From assembly GCA_049516155.1 (NCBI GenBank), contig JBEKTJ010000051.1, positions 1 through 64,000 on the forward strand: a stretch of 64,000 nt of DNA, written 5' to 3'. Below are positions 31,771-40,362 of this stretch, piece by piece (position 1 is the first letter of the stretch; every line of letters begins with the position of its first letter). The stretch comes from Bog-159 sp049516155. Lineage in GTDB: Bacteria; Acidobacteriota; Terriglobia; Bryobacterales; Bryobacteraceae. The position numbers and the translations under genes were made by a program. The notes beneath the pieces are model-generated. The model had not been told where the DNA came from. It saw only the letters and a program-made list of their open reading frames with translations, and did not search any database.

Positions 31771-34203
31771 CTATTTGGCGCGGCGCTGCACCGTTCGCTC
31801 GCGAAGCGCTTTTTGCTGCTGTTCCATCTCCTGGTACTTCTTTGTGACGTCCGCCAGTCGAACGTTCTCGAAGCCGTTGCGCTTGGCCATGATGCGATAG
31901 TCGAAAGCGATGTTGGAACTGCCGCCGCGCAGCTCATGCACCTCAAATCCCTGCGCGGTCTGGTTGCCCACATAGAGGCCTTCGCAATCGCCCTTGGGAG
32001 TGAGGAATACGTGGTACTCCACGCTGGTGTTCACCGTTTGCGCGAAGGTCGGGTCGAACACAACGTGCGCGGATCCGCTGGAGAGTTGTCCGGATCCGGC
32101 ATCCTCAAACCAGTTCTCCGTGGACTGCGTCGCGTAGACAGATACCTTCTGCGCACCCGCCGGCACAACACCTGAGATAGTGCCATAGCAGGTAAGATCG
32201 CCATCGCCGTAAATCAGGCAACTGTAAGCATTGCCCGCGCCGTAGGCTCCAAATACGACACTATCATAGCTAGTGTAGTTTATAGCCGAAAGCGTGGGAT
32301 ATTCGCTGTTGTCGCTCGCAAAAAATCCCGCCGATCCTCCGACCGCGGTGCCCTGCACGGCCGCATACGAATCGTTATTCGTGTCGCCCCATACTCCGGC
32401 GCCTGGTAAAACCTCACTCAGTTTGCTCGGCCCACCGGCGGCGCCATAGACGCCAGTGTTCTGATTTATGCTGCCTGGAATGCCGACGCCGGCCGTCAGG
32501 GTTCGCGCCACCGTGAGGTTCCCGCCGCCATTCTGCCCGATCACATTGACATTGCCCGAATTGTCGATGGTTGCCAATTCGTTGTTGTTGCTGCGGAAGT
32601 GGATCGAGGCGGTCCCGCCGCTGTTGATATAGGTGTCGCCCGCGGCTCCGCCGGTCAAGGCGTAGTTCGTGCAGCCCGCAAGAGTCGCGTTGATGAATCC
32701 GATGCCCGCATAGCCCGAACCGCAGCCCGGGTCGCCGATCACCGTATTGTTGGCGATGGGCCCCTCCCCAAATACGCCGGTGCCCCCCGTAGCGGAGGTT
32801 ATGCCGTGAATGCCATCGCCGGTGGCCCCCGTTCCGGTCTGGGTGACTGTAAGCGTTTCCGTGCTGCTGCTTGCGGTTATAGACTGGACGCCCGAGAACG
32901 AGTTACTCGCTGCCAATCGCGCGTAGCGTCCGTCGGTCTTGGAGGTGTTCAGATTCAGCGTGACATTGCCGCTGGCGCCGCCGCCAGTGAGGTCGGTACC
33001 CGCCGTAACTTCTGTAATTGTGCCGATACCAACGGCTGCGCATGCCCAGGCGCTGCCGCTCCATTCCAGCACTTGGCCGCTGGCGCAGGTGTTGGTCAGC
33101 CCTACCGTGACTGTTCCCGCAGTGCCGCCGCCCGTCAGGCCCGATCCCGCGGTTACACCCGTGATGGTCCCCGTACCGGGGAACACTTGCCCGCCGGCGA
33201 AGGTGATTTGTCCATTACTGGCCACGCTGAGTCCGGTTTCCACGGGGGCCTTCTTGTCCGTGCTGAACAGCAGATTCAACGATCCGCTGGGACTGCCGGT
33301 GTCGTTGCCCACCGGCTCGGCTTGCCAGGTGAAGCGTTCACCTATCGCGGCGGCCGTGGCGCTGTTATAGGCGGAGGCAATCATCTGCAGTGAATCCGAG
33401 TTGCTTCCAGCCGATACGGTCGCCGTTTCCACCGCGGGCAGGCTCACCCCCGCGAGCGTGGCGGCCGCGGTGGATGAGATCGAACCGGTGACAGCGACAT
33501 TGCCAATCACATCTAGAGCAACCGTGGGAGCCGTGGTCCCAATACCCACTTTGCCGCCGGATTCGAATATCGCGGAAGGTTCAATGGCGCAGGCCGCCGT
33601 AAACTTGGCGACCTCGTTCGCGGTGGCCGTGCCGTCGCTGGTGATCGCGGCGCACGCCGCGTCCGAAGAGGCGCCGGGCGTCGCCTGCGGTTTGGCAACG
33701 GAAGCGGCTGCTGTTCCTGCGACGGCCGGGGCAGCCAGCAGGAAGGCCGATGGCGGCAAGCCGCCCAAGGTCTCCGCATCTCCAGCCTTCAGGGCATACG
33801 GCGCGCTCACCAGCAGTATCCGCGGCTGTTCGGCCTGCCCTTCGACAGAGACCCCCACCCAGTGGGCCTCCTCGGCGGTGAACAGGTCGACCGGCAGACC
33901 CTCCGCTTTGGCCGCGCCCAACAGCACCGCGTAATGGCCGTCCGGGCCGGCCTGAACGCTCTGCGTCTCGCTCCATAACGGCGCGCCGCCGGTTTGCTCG
34001 GCGTAGAGCGCGAAGGTGACGCCGGTTACGCCGGTCACGGGATTGCCACCCGCATCCTTGGCTGTCCCGCTGAATCTTACCAGCCGCGGTAGAGCGGACG
34101 CGGCAGGCGTCGTCTGGGCATGTGCGCCGCCACAGAGCGCCATCGCTATTGCTATTGCCATCGTCAAGCCGATTGCATTCTTGTTTATGTGGTACATATA
34201 CAT
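31771..34203 (-). CDS. Large exported protein with tail-fibre-like repeats
   Basis: 810 residues with a signal peptide (about 1-30, ending GGAHAQ). The N-terminal part (about 40-160; LPRLVRFSGTAKDAGGNPV, LVSAPYALKAGDAETLGGLPPSAF) is a recurrent feature of large secreted Acidobacteria proteins. The middle has two copies of a GTIT-V-TAGS-LTGGG-G-VTL motif (near 345 and 395), as in phage tail-fibre and surface proteins. The C-terminal end (SSNIAFDYRIMAKRNGFENVRLADVT) resembles an intramolecular-chaperone-like or adhesin end region. Probably surface-exposed. It is preceded by a promoter element shared with the adjacent kinase operon, so it is a likely target of that system. Confidence 0.7.
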   Translation of the reverse strand: MYMYHINKNAIGLTMAIAIAMALCGGAHAQTTPAASALPRLVRFSGTAKDAGGNPVTGVTGVTFALYAEQTGGAPLWSETQSVQAGPDGHYAVLLGAAKAEGLPVDLFTAEEAHWVGVSVEGQAEQPRILLVSAPYALKAGDAETLGGLPPSAFLLAAPAVAGTAAASVAKPQATPGASSDAACAAITSDGTATANEVAKFTAACAIEPSAIFESGGKVGIGTTAPTVALDVIGNVAVTGSISSTAAATLAGVSLPAVETATVSAGSNSDSLQMIASAYNSATAAAIGERFTWQAEPVGNDTGSPSGSLNLLFSTDKKAPVETGLSVASNGQITFAGGQVFPGTGTITGVTAGSGLTGGGTAGTVTVGLTNTCASGQVLEWSGSAWACAAVGIGTITEVTAGTDLTGGGASGNVTLNLNTSKTDGRYARLAASNSFSGVQSITASSSTETLTVTQTGTGATGDGIHGITSATGGTGVFGEGPIANNTVIGDPGCGSGYAGIGFINATLAGCTNYALTGGAAGDTYINSGGTASIHFRSNNNELATIDNSGNVNVIGQNGGGNLTVARTLTAGVGIPGSINQNTGVYGAAGGPSKLSEVLPGAGVWGDTNNDSYAAVQGTAVGGSAGFFASDNSEYPTLSAINYTSYDSVVFGAYGAGNAYSCLIYGDGDLTCYGTISGVVPAGAQKVSVYATQSTENWFEDAGSGQLSSGSAHVVFDPTFAQTVNTSVEYHVFLTPKGDCEGLYVGNQTAQGFEVHELRGGSSNIAFDYRIMAKRNGFENVRLADVTKKYQEMEQQQKALRERTVQRRAK

Positions 34204-34264
34204 CGCCTTTCTTAGTGCGTGCCAAGCTACCGGTTAGAAGCCCGTATCGGAACAACTGCCGATT

Positions 34265-34307
34265 ATTCTAAGGCTCTCCCGCGCGGGAGTTTGTCATGGA
34301 ACTGTCA
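34265..34307 (-). promoter_or_regulatory. Shared palindrome/TGTCA-repeat promoter element upstream of the exported protein gene
   Basis: Reading on the plus strand: ATTCTA (TAGAAT -10 on minus, 34265-34270), perfect 14-bp palindrome CTCCCGCGCGGGAG (34276-34289), then TGTCA (34292-34296) and TGTCA (34303-34307), 11 bases apart. Order and spacing match the element at 31717-31754. The start codon is 62 bases further on the minus strand. Confidence 0.6.
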
Positions 34308-34345
34308 GGTCTTTGCACGATTTCGGTGTTCTTGGGTATCCAGCT

Positions 34346-35086
34346 CTAACCAGCACCGGTCCAAAGCTTCAATATCCAGTCCGCAAAACGATGCCAGAGA
34401 TGTGTCTGGCCTATCGGAAACATCGAAAACTGAGAAATGACGAGGAACAATCCGCCGGTTGCGGTGGCGCGATGAATCCTACGCCGCGTCCACAGGTCGA
34501 AGACAACAAAGAACAAAAGAAAGATCACGATTATCACGGAAATCAACGGCGGAATCTTGTGAACGATGGGGAACGGCCAACGGCTGATCGCCGGTCCAAG
34601 TATGGCAAATGTTGCAATCAGCATGAGGCGTTTGTGGGCTGCTCCGTCCATGCGTTTCATGAATCCGGCGGCAAAAAGCACACAAAACGTAAGCACCTGC
34701 ATCACGGGAATTGCGTAAAACGTGGCGGGGGGGATGCTTGAACCTGGCGGGGAGAATCCTCTAGTAAACGACTGTGTCGCGGTTAAGAATCCAAGAACAA
34801 CCACGGCAAGCGCCAAGGCCGCCCCGAACATCCCCAGTTGGCGATGCCAGCCGACGCGGCCGGACGATACCAGCCAGATTTGAACGGCCAAGAATATAAT
34901 CCAGGACAAGAATACCGCCGCATGCACGTGGACCAACGGGCTAGGCAGTTTTGCTTGGAACATGCCAGCCAGGAAATAAGTGCGCGCAAAGCCGAGGAGC
35001 ACGGTCGCGGCAATCGCGAGCGCCATTCCGGCAAAGAATCGGTTGTCCAGGTTTCGGTTTATTCGGGGGCTAGCAATCGTGGCCAT
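34346..35086 (-). CDS. Polytopic membrane protein of unknown function
   Basis: 246 residues from the ATG at 35086. About seven hydrophobic segments are visible. LPSPLVHVHAAVFLSW and RVGWHRQLGMFG place several histidines near the membrane face, a pattern seen in haem- or quinone-linked membrane families, but I cannot assign one. It is divergent from the CadC-TolB gene with an 80-base gap. Function unknown. Confidence 0.7.
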   Translation of the reverse strand: MATIASPRINRNLDNRFFAGMALAIAATVLLGFARTYFLAGMFQAKLPSPLVHVHAAVFLSWIIFLAVQIWLVSSGRVGWHRQLGMFGAALALAVVVLGFLTATQSFTRGFSPPGSSIPPATFYAIPVMQVLTFCVLFAAGFMKRMDGAAHKRLMLIATFAILGPAISRWPFPIVHKIPPLISVIIVIFLLFFVVFDLWTRRRIHRATATGGLFLVISQFSMFPIGQTHLWHRFADWILKLWTGAG

Positions 35087-35166
35087 GTTGGCGAAGGTAC
35101 GATAGAATCTGTGGTGCGTCCTCAAGGCGCGCATCAAGAAAATATCAAATCTTTCTTAGTGTCACG

Positions 35167-37308
35167 ATGTCATTGATTCGGCAAGGCTTATTTAAATTCG
35201 GCCCATTCACCTTGAATGCCGGGACGATGACGCTCCGCAAAGGCGACGAGTTGATCCCGCTACCGCCGAAGATCTTCGACACGCTCTTGACACTCGTAGA
35301 GAGCAGGGGCGAGGTGGTCACGAAGGATCAATTGATGAAGGCCCTTTGGCCCGATTCCTTTGTTGAGGAAAGCAATCTTGTCCAGAATGTTTTCGTGTTG
35401 CGCCGCAGTCTCGGCCGAGCTGCAAGCAACGAAGAGTATATACAGACGATTCCGAAGCGCGGCTATCGGATTAGCGTTCCGGTTGAGGATCTGGCCGCGT
35501 CTCCGGATGCGGACCCCGCCGTGGCAATTCAGGCGCCGATAGAGAGCCCAAGGCGGTCCCTTTCGTGGCGGTCAAAATGGATTGCCGCCGCGGGGGCGCT
35601 AGGCGCGGTCGTTTTCTTAATAATGCTGCTGTGGCAAACGCGACCGGCCCGGCCCACGGTTGCAAGCTTTAGCCAGCTTACGCGGGATGGCGCCGACAAG
35701 CATGGGTTAACCGGGCCCCATGGCGGCCCGGACGGTGCGCTAGCGACGGACGGAAGCCGTGTTTACTTTACCGCGGGAACGCAGGGCTCTGCGCACATCT
35801 CGGAAGTGTCTGCGGCGGGCGGCGATACCGTGAACATCCCACTTCCTTTCAGTTCCGCGCAACTGCTGGATTTCTCGCCGGTACGTTCGGAGCTGCTCAT
35901 AGCGGAGTTCGTAGATCCTGCCGCGGAGACGCCACTGTGGGCCGTCTCCGTTCCAGCCGGGAGCGCCCGGCGTGTGGGCCGGCTCTCCGCCCGGGATGCC
36001 GCGTGGTCGCGCGACGGGCATCGCATCGCCTTGGTGCGCGGCACAGAATTGTACTTGTCGGATGAGTATGGAACTGAGCAGCGGAAACTCGCGGACCTGC
36101 CGGGTTTGGGGTGGCGGCCGAGGTGGTCGCCCGACGGCAGATCCTTGCGGCTGACGATCGTGGATCCCAAGCATATGACGACATCCATTTGGGAGATCGC
36201 CGTCGACACGGGTAGAGCTCGTCCGCTGCTGCCGAATTGGAATACTCCGGCCGCGGAATGCTGCGGAGAATGGACGGCGGACGGAAGGCGATATTTTTTT
36301 CAAGCGACTCGCGGCGGAAAGTCCGAGATTTGGGAACTCCCATCCAACCGCGGCATTCTCGGACTGTTTGTGAACACGCTTGGGGCTCCCTTGCAGATCA
36401 CCAGCGGCCAAATGAATTCACTGGCGCCTCTACCAAGTCCGGATGGCAGAAGCCTCTTTGTCATTGGCCGGCAGCCCCGGGGTGAACTGGAGCGTTACGA
36501 CGCCGCATCGCATCGATTCATACCGTACCTGGGAGGCATCCCCGCGGACTTCATCGATTTCTCCCGTGATGGCCGCTGGATGACTTATGTTCTGCTACCG
36601 GAAGGAACATTGTGGCGCAGCAAAATCGATGGGAGCGAACGGTTGCAACTGACATTTCCGCCGGGTGAGGTAATGGTGCCGCATTGGTCTCCCGACGGGC
36701 GGCAAATTGTCTTCCACGCGATGGAGGGTGGACGGCATCAACAGATTTGTATCGTCTCGCGGGAAGGCGGGCAGCCGGAGATCGTTCCGGGCAGCACTGG
36801 CGCCGAAATGCATCCGACGTGGTCGCCGGACGGCAAGGCACTCATGTACAGCGACTATCCATTCTTCGGCGCGAGCCCAAATCAAGTGGCCGTCCACACG
36901 CTTGACCTAAGAACCAGGCAGGTCAAGACGCTGCCAGGTTCGCATGGTATCTTTTCACCTACCTGGTCGCCGGACGGGCGCTATGCCACCGCCTTGGCGC
37001 TTGACGGGCAACGCATCATGATCTTTGATTTTCAAACTCAATTGTGGTCCGAGCTGGCGAAGGGTTGGGGCGCAGCCTGGTCCGGGGATGGCCATTACCT
37101 CTACTATCTGCGCTACGGGCCGCAACCAGCCATTCTTAGAATTTGCATTCAGGATCGGAAAATCCAGGAGGTCGCCAGCCTGGCCGGTATCCACCAGGCC
37201 GGGCGCCTCGCCGGCATTCAATTCGCCCTGGCCCCGGACGGCTCGCCCGTGTTTCTCCGCGATACCGGCACGGAAGAAATTTATTCCGTTAACTTGCAAA
37301 CTCGATGA
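35167..37308 (+). CDS. CadC-like winged-helix regulator with TolB-like propeller
   Basis: 713 residues. About 8-105: OmpR/ToxR-type winged-helix DNA-binding domain (FKFGPFTLNAGTMTLRKGDEL, ESNLVQNVFVLRRSL, TIPKRGYRISVPV) without a receiver. About 138-160: one membrane helix (WIAAAGALGAVVFLIMLLW). About 170-710: TolB-like beta-propeller in the periplasm (SPDGRSLRLTIV, SPDGRQIVFHA, SPDGKALMYSDY, SPDGRYATALAL). Such one-component membrane regulators read an external signal and bind DNA directly. Common in Acidobacteria. It lies between the two duplicated kinase modules, and its propeller is of the same kind as theirs, but target genes are unknown. Confidence 0.88.
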   Translation: MSLIRQGLFKFGPFTLNAGTMTLRKGDELIPLPPKIFDTLLTLVESRGEVVTKDQLMKALWPDSFVEESNLVQNVFVLRRSLGRAASNEEYIQTIPKRGYRISVPVEDLAASPDADPAVAIQAPIESPRRSLSWRSKWIAAAGALGAVVFLIMLLWQTRPARPTVASFSQLTRDGADKHGLTGPHGGPDGALATDGSRVYFTAGTQGSAHISEVSAAGGDTVNIPLPFSSAQLLDFSPVRSELLIAEFVDPAAETPLWAVSVPAGSARRVGRLSARDAAWSRDGHRIALVRGTELYLSDEYGTEQRKLADLPGLGWRPRWSPDGRSLRLTIVDPKHMTTSIWEIAVDTGRARPLLPNWNTPAAECCGEWTADGRRYFFQATRGGKSEIWELPSNRGILGLFVNTLGAPLQITSGQMNSLAPLPSPDGRSLFVIGRQPRGELERYDAASHRFIPYLGGIPADFIDFSRDGRWMTYVLLPEGTLWRSKIDGSERLQLTFPPGEVMVPHWSPDGRQIVFHAMEGGRHQQICIVSREGGQPEIVPGSTGAEMHPTWSPDGKALMYSDYPFFGASPNQVAVHTLDLRTRQVKTLPGSHGIFSPTWSPDGRYATALALDGQRIMIFDFQTQLWSELAKGWGAAWSGDGHYLYYLRYGPQPAILRICIQDRKIQEVASLAGIHQAGRLAGIQFALAPDGSPVFLRDTGTEEIYSVNLQTR

Positions 37309-37319
37309 TTCTTGTGGGG

Positions 37320-37421
37320 GACCTCCAGGTCTGCGCGGGCCCTCCAGGGCCCGCTCTTCGCGCAACGGAACAGGCGGGCGTGGACGCCCGCCGCGCGCCT
37401 GGATGCGGGCGTGGATGCCCG
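37320..37421. repeat. Array of four TCCA/TGGA-loop palindromes in a convergent junction
   Basis: Four hairpins: GACC/GGTC with loop TCCA (37320-37331); GCGGGCCC/GGGCCCGC with loop TCCA (37335-37354); GGCGGGCG/CGCCCGCC with loop TGGA (37373-37392); and CGGGCG/TGCCCG with loop TGGA (37406-37421, one G-T pair). The first two and last two are opposite in loop orientation. The gap lies between convergent genes and may terminate both transcripts. Confidence 0.7.
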
Positions 37422-37465
37422 GTTGCGGGAAAAGTATGCGCCACTCCCAGAGTGCGTTCGCCGCA

Positions 37466-39577
37466 TCACTGTCTTGGCGCGGCAGGCTCGAAGTTCTCCA
37501 ACGACCAGAGTTCATATCCGGTTTCGTACTCGTCGGCGGAGACCATCACCTTGCGCCCGTCCGGGCTGATCTCCAAGGCTCCTGTCAAGCTGTTTGTTGG
37601 AAAATCGCCCAGACGCTCGGGTTCGCCACCGGCCGTCGGCACCCGGAACAGGCCGTGTTTTTTCGCGGCATCGACGCCATGGTAGAGAATCCAGTTGCCA
37701 TCGGGCGTGGTGTTGAGCTGGATGGTGAAGTCGAGCGAAACCAGCGGTTTCCAATCGCCGCCTGACGTGGGGCGTATCTTGAGGCCTTGCTTGTCCATCC
37801 CCATCAGCCAGCGCTCGTCCTGCGATACAAACCCCACGGAGTCTAACGTGAACTTCTCCAGTGGCGTCTCCCGCCCGGTCGCGATGTCCCATCGCAGCAA
37901 GTCCTCTTGGTCGCCGTTGCCGCCCCGAATCAGGTAAAGCGCCCGGTCGTCGCGGCTGGGGAGCGCAACAAACAGCGGCCCTTCCGGAAGGGCAGCCAGG
38001 CGCTCGACTTTGCCGGAGTCGGCCGAAATCGTAAAAATGTCCTCTTTGTCCGCTCCGTGTTCGGCACAGAAAAGCTTAGGCTGTTGAGCCGCCCAGGTGC
38101 ATGAGGCGAAACTGTGCCCGTGATAGATATCGCGATCCTGTCCGGTAGAGAGGTTGTACAAATGCACCTCGTTCCCGGATTGTCCGACATCTTCGTTGTC
38201 GGTAACATAGACGATTTGATTGCTGTCGGCGGACCATCGGGGGTAAAGGTGTATCGTCTTGTTGCCAAAGCGGAGATCCAGGCGCTTCCAATTGCCCGGC
38301 CGGCCATTCGCATCCAGGTCTGCGACGTAGACAGCCCAGGGGCCGCCCGGTTTCACCGAATAGTAAACCAGACTCCCGGCGGCTGTCGCGGCGCCCTGTT
38401 CGAAGTCGCCATTCCTGACAAAAATCGGCGCGCCAGCCGGTTTGCCCTCTCTGATTGGCAGCAGGTCAAGCGCGCCCCTGCCGGTGTGCTCGCTGCTAAT
38501 GGCCAGGAAGCGTCCGTCGGCGGTCCAATCGAGTAGTTTGCACGGCTTAAGCCATCGGAAAAATTTACCGGTTTGGCGCTCTTCATAAACCAGTTGCGGC
38601 TCTCCACCCTCGGCTGGCAGGGTGAAGATCCGTGAAACCGGATCCGCTTCAGAGGTCGGCTGCACTTGATATGCCACGAAACGGCCATCCGGAGAGGAGG
38701 TGGCCCTCTCCGATCCGGTTTTCAGGCTCAGCAATTCACGGGTTTGGCCATCGGCAACGGAAATCCTGAACAGCCTGCTCTTATCGTCTTGAGACTCGGC
38801 GCAAAGCAGATACCGATTATCCCAGGACCAGGAGGGCCAGCAATAGGGCTGGCCTTCCAGCCTGGCGATCTCGCGGTAACCCGTGCCATCGGTGTTGACG
38901 ACCGCCAAAACTTGCGGCTCGCCGGGCTTCGAGTGGAGGTGCAGCAAGACCATCGAAAAATCCCTGGACGGAGACCAACCTGGCGACTCACCCGGCTTCC
39001 CCTTGAATATGACCCTTTTGCTATTGCCGGCAAGATCGCCGTAAATCAGATCCCCGGTCTTGTCGTTCAGATAGACCACGCGGTGGCCATCGGTATCGCC
39101 CGCGCCGAACGCCCTTCCCGACTTCTCGATTTGCCGTTGGGTCATTGTCGCGGGCGCGGCCGGACGGTCGTCCTGCTTCAACGCCGCCAGCCGAACTCTT
39201 GCCTGCGCGGCCGCGGGTTGGTCGGCGAAATCGCGCACAATCTGTTGGTAAACGTTCTGCGCCTGCTGCCCGAGCTTCTCGTAGCAGCCCGCCAGGTGCA
39301 GCAGCGCCTTGGCGCGCACGTCGCGGGGAGCGGACTTGTCCGCCGCGATTTTCTGATAGTCCGCGATGGCGGCCTTGAGGTCGCCATTCACCTGTTCCTT
39401 GGTCATGGCTGCTTGCAGCTCGACTGCGGGCCTGGTTTGCGCGTGTAATGGCACGGCGGCGAACTCAGAAAGCAGGCCCGCCAGTATCGCGATACTCACC
39501 ACGGCGGCTCCGCCGAGCACCACGGAAAAGACTGCCGTAAAGGCCAATGCGACGTTCTCGATTTTTTCAAATTTCAT
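37466..39577 (-). CDS. Exported TPR/TolB-like beta-propeller protein, module 2
   Basis: 703 residues from ATG 39577, preceded by CAGGAGGTGC. An N-terminal hydrophobic segment (about 8-40) is a signal anchor. TPR-like helices follow (QVNGDLKAAIADYQKIAADK, LHLAGCYEKLGQQAQNVYQQI), then a TolB-like propeller (SPDGRFVAYQV, TADGRFLAISS, TPDGNWILYHG, SPDGRKVMVSA). Long stretches align with the protein encoded at 27019-29043. It stands in the same position relative to a kinase/regulator pair, so the two loci are duplicated modules. Function unknown. Confidence 0.85.
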   Translation of the reverse strand: MKFEKIENVALAFTAVFSVVLGGAAVVSIAILAGLLSEFAAVPLHAQTRPAVELQAAMTKEQVNGDLKAAIADYQKIAADKSAPRDVRAKALLHLAGCYEKLGQQAQNVYQQIVRDFADQPAAAQARVRLAALKQDDRPAAPATMTQRQIEKSGRAFGAGDTDGHRVVYLNDKTGDLIYGDLAGNSKRVIFKGKPGESPGWSPSRDFSMVLLHLHSKPGEPQVLAVVNTDGTGYREIARLEGQPYCWPSWSWDNRYLLCAESQDDKSRLFRISVADGQTRELLSLKTGSERATSSPDGRFVAYQVQPTSEADPVSRIFTLPAEGGEPQLVYEERQTGKFFRWLKPCKLLDWTADGRFLAISSEHTGRGALDLLPIREGKPAGAPIFVRNGDFEQGAATAAGSLVYYSVKPGGPWAVYVADLDANGRPGNWKRLDLRFGNKTIHLYPRWSADSNQIVYVTDNEDVGQSGNEVHLYNLSTGQDRDIYHGHSFASCTWAAQQPKLFCAEHGADKEDIFTISADSGKVERLAALPEGPLFVALPSRDDRALYLIRGGNGDQEDLLRWDIATGRETPLEKFTLDSVGFVSQDERWLMGMDKQGLKIRPTSGGDWKPLVSLDFTIQLNTTPDGNWILYHGVDAAKKHGLFRVPTAGGEPERLGDFPTNSLTGALEISPDGRKVMVSADEYETGYELWSLENFEPAAPRQ

Positions 39578-39687
39578 GTTGCACCTCCTGGGTACGAATC
39601 CAGGATGCCGCACCAATGTTTGCGGCATCGTGTGATTCGGTCAGGACACTGCATGAACTCGGTTTGGATTTCCTGACAAATGCCAAT

Positions 39688-40362
39688 TTACCCATCGAAT
39701 CGATATCCGACGCCGCGGATGCTGATCAAATATCGCGGCGCAGCGGGATCGTCTTCTATCTTTTTTCGTAGGGCCACAATGTGGTTGTCCACGACGCGGT
39801 CGGTCACGTACACGCCGGATCCCCACACTTCTTCGAGCAGACGCTCGCGCGTGTGTACGCGTCCCCGGCCGCGGATGAAAGCGGTCAGCAGCTTCAGCTC
39901 CGTGTGCGTGGCTTCCACGCGCTGGCCGTCGCGGCGCAGCTCGAAACGCGCCAGGTCCAGCTCGCAGCGGCCAAAGTGATGCACTTCTTCGGCGTCGGCC
40001 ACGCCGCGGCGGAACATGGCGCGGATGCGCGCGCGTAGTTCCCGCGGGCTGAAAGGCTTGGTCACGTAATCGTCCGCGCCCAGGTCCAGCCCCAGGATTT
40101 TCTCGGCCTCCTGCGTCTTGGCGGTGAGCATGATGATGGGCGTGCGCAAGCCGCCGCGCCGCAGCTCGCGGCAGACTTCCAAGCCGTCTTTGTTGGGCAG
40201 CATGACGTCTAGCAGGATCAGGTCGAACGGCTCGGAGCGTGCGCGCCGTACGGCTTCCACTCCGTCGGCCACCACGGCGACTTCGTAGCCCTCCGTTTGC
40301 AGGTCGTTTTCCAGGGCGAAGGCGATGCCCGGCTCGTCTTCCACGATCAGTATCCGGCTCAT
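39688..40362 (-). CDS. OmpR/PhoB-family response regulator, module 2
   Basis: 224 residues. Receiver with ED at 8-9, phospho-acceptor D52 (ILLDVMLPNKDG) and K in DYVTKPFSPRE; winged helix about 125-224 (ATHTELKLLTAFIRGRGRVHTRERLL, VVDNHIVALRKKI, SIRGVGYRFDG). I chose the ATG at 40362, which overlaps the kinase stop (ATGA) and sits at a good distance from GAGGAGA; an ATG at 40368 is possible. Output partner of the kinase encoded upstream. Confidence 0.93.
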   Translation of the reverse strand: MSRILIVEDEPGIAFALENDLQTEGYEVAVVADGVEAVRRARSEPFDLILLDVMLPNKDGLEVCRELRRGGLRTPIIMLTAKTQEAEKILGLDLGADDYVTKPFSPRELRARIRAMFRRGVADAEEVHHFGRCELDLARFELRRDGQRVEATHTELKLLTAFIRGRGRVHTRERLLEEVWGSGVYVTDRVVDNHIVALRKKIEDDPAAPRYLISIRGVGYRFDG

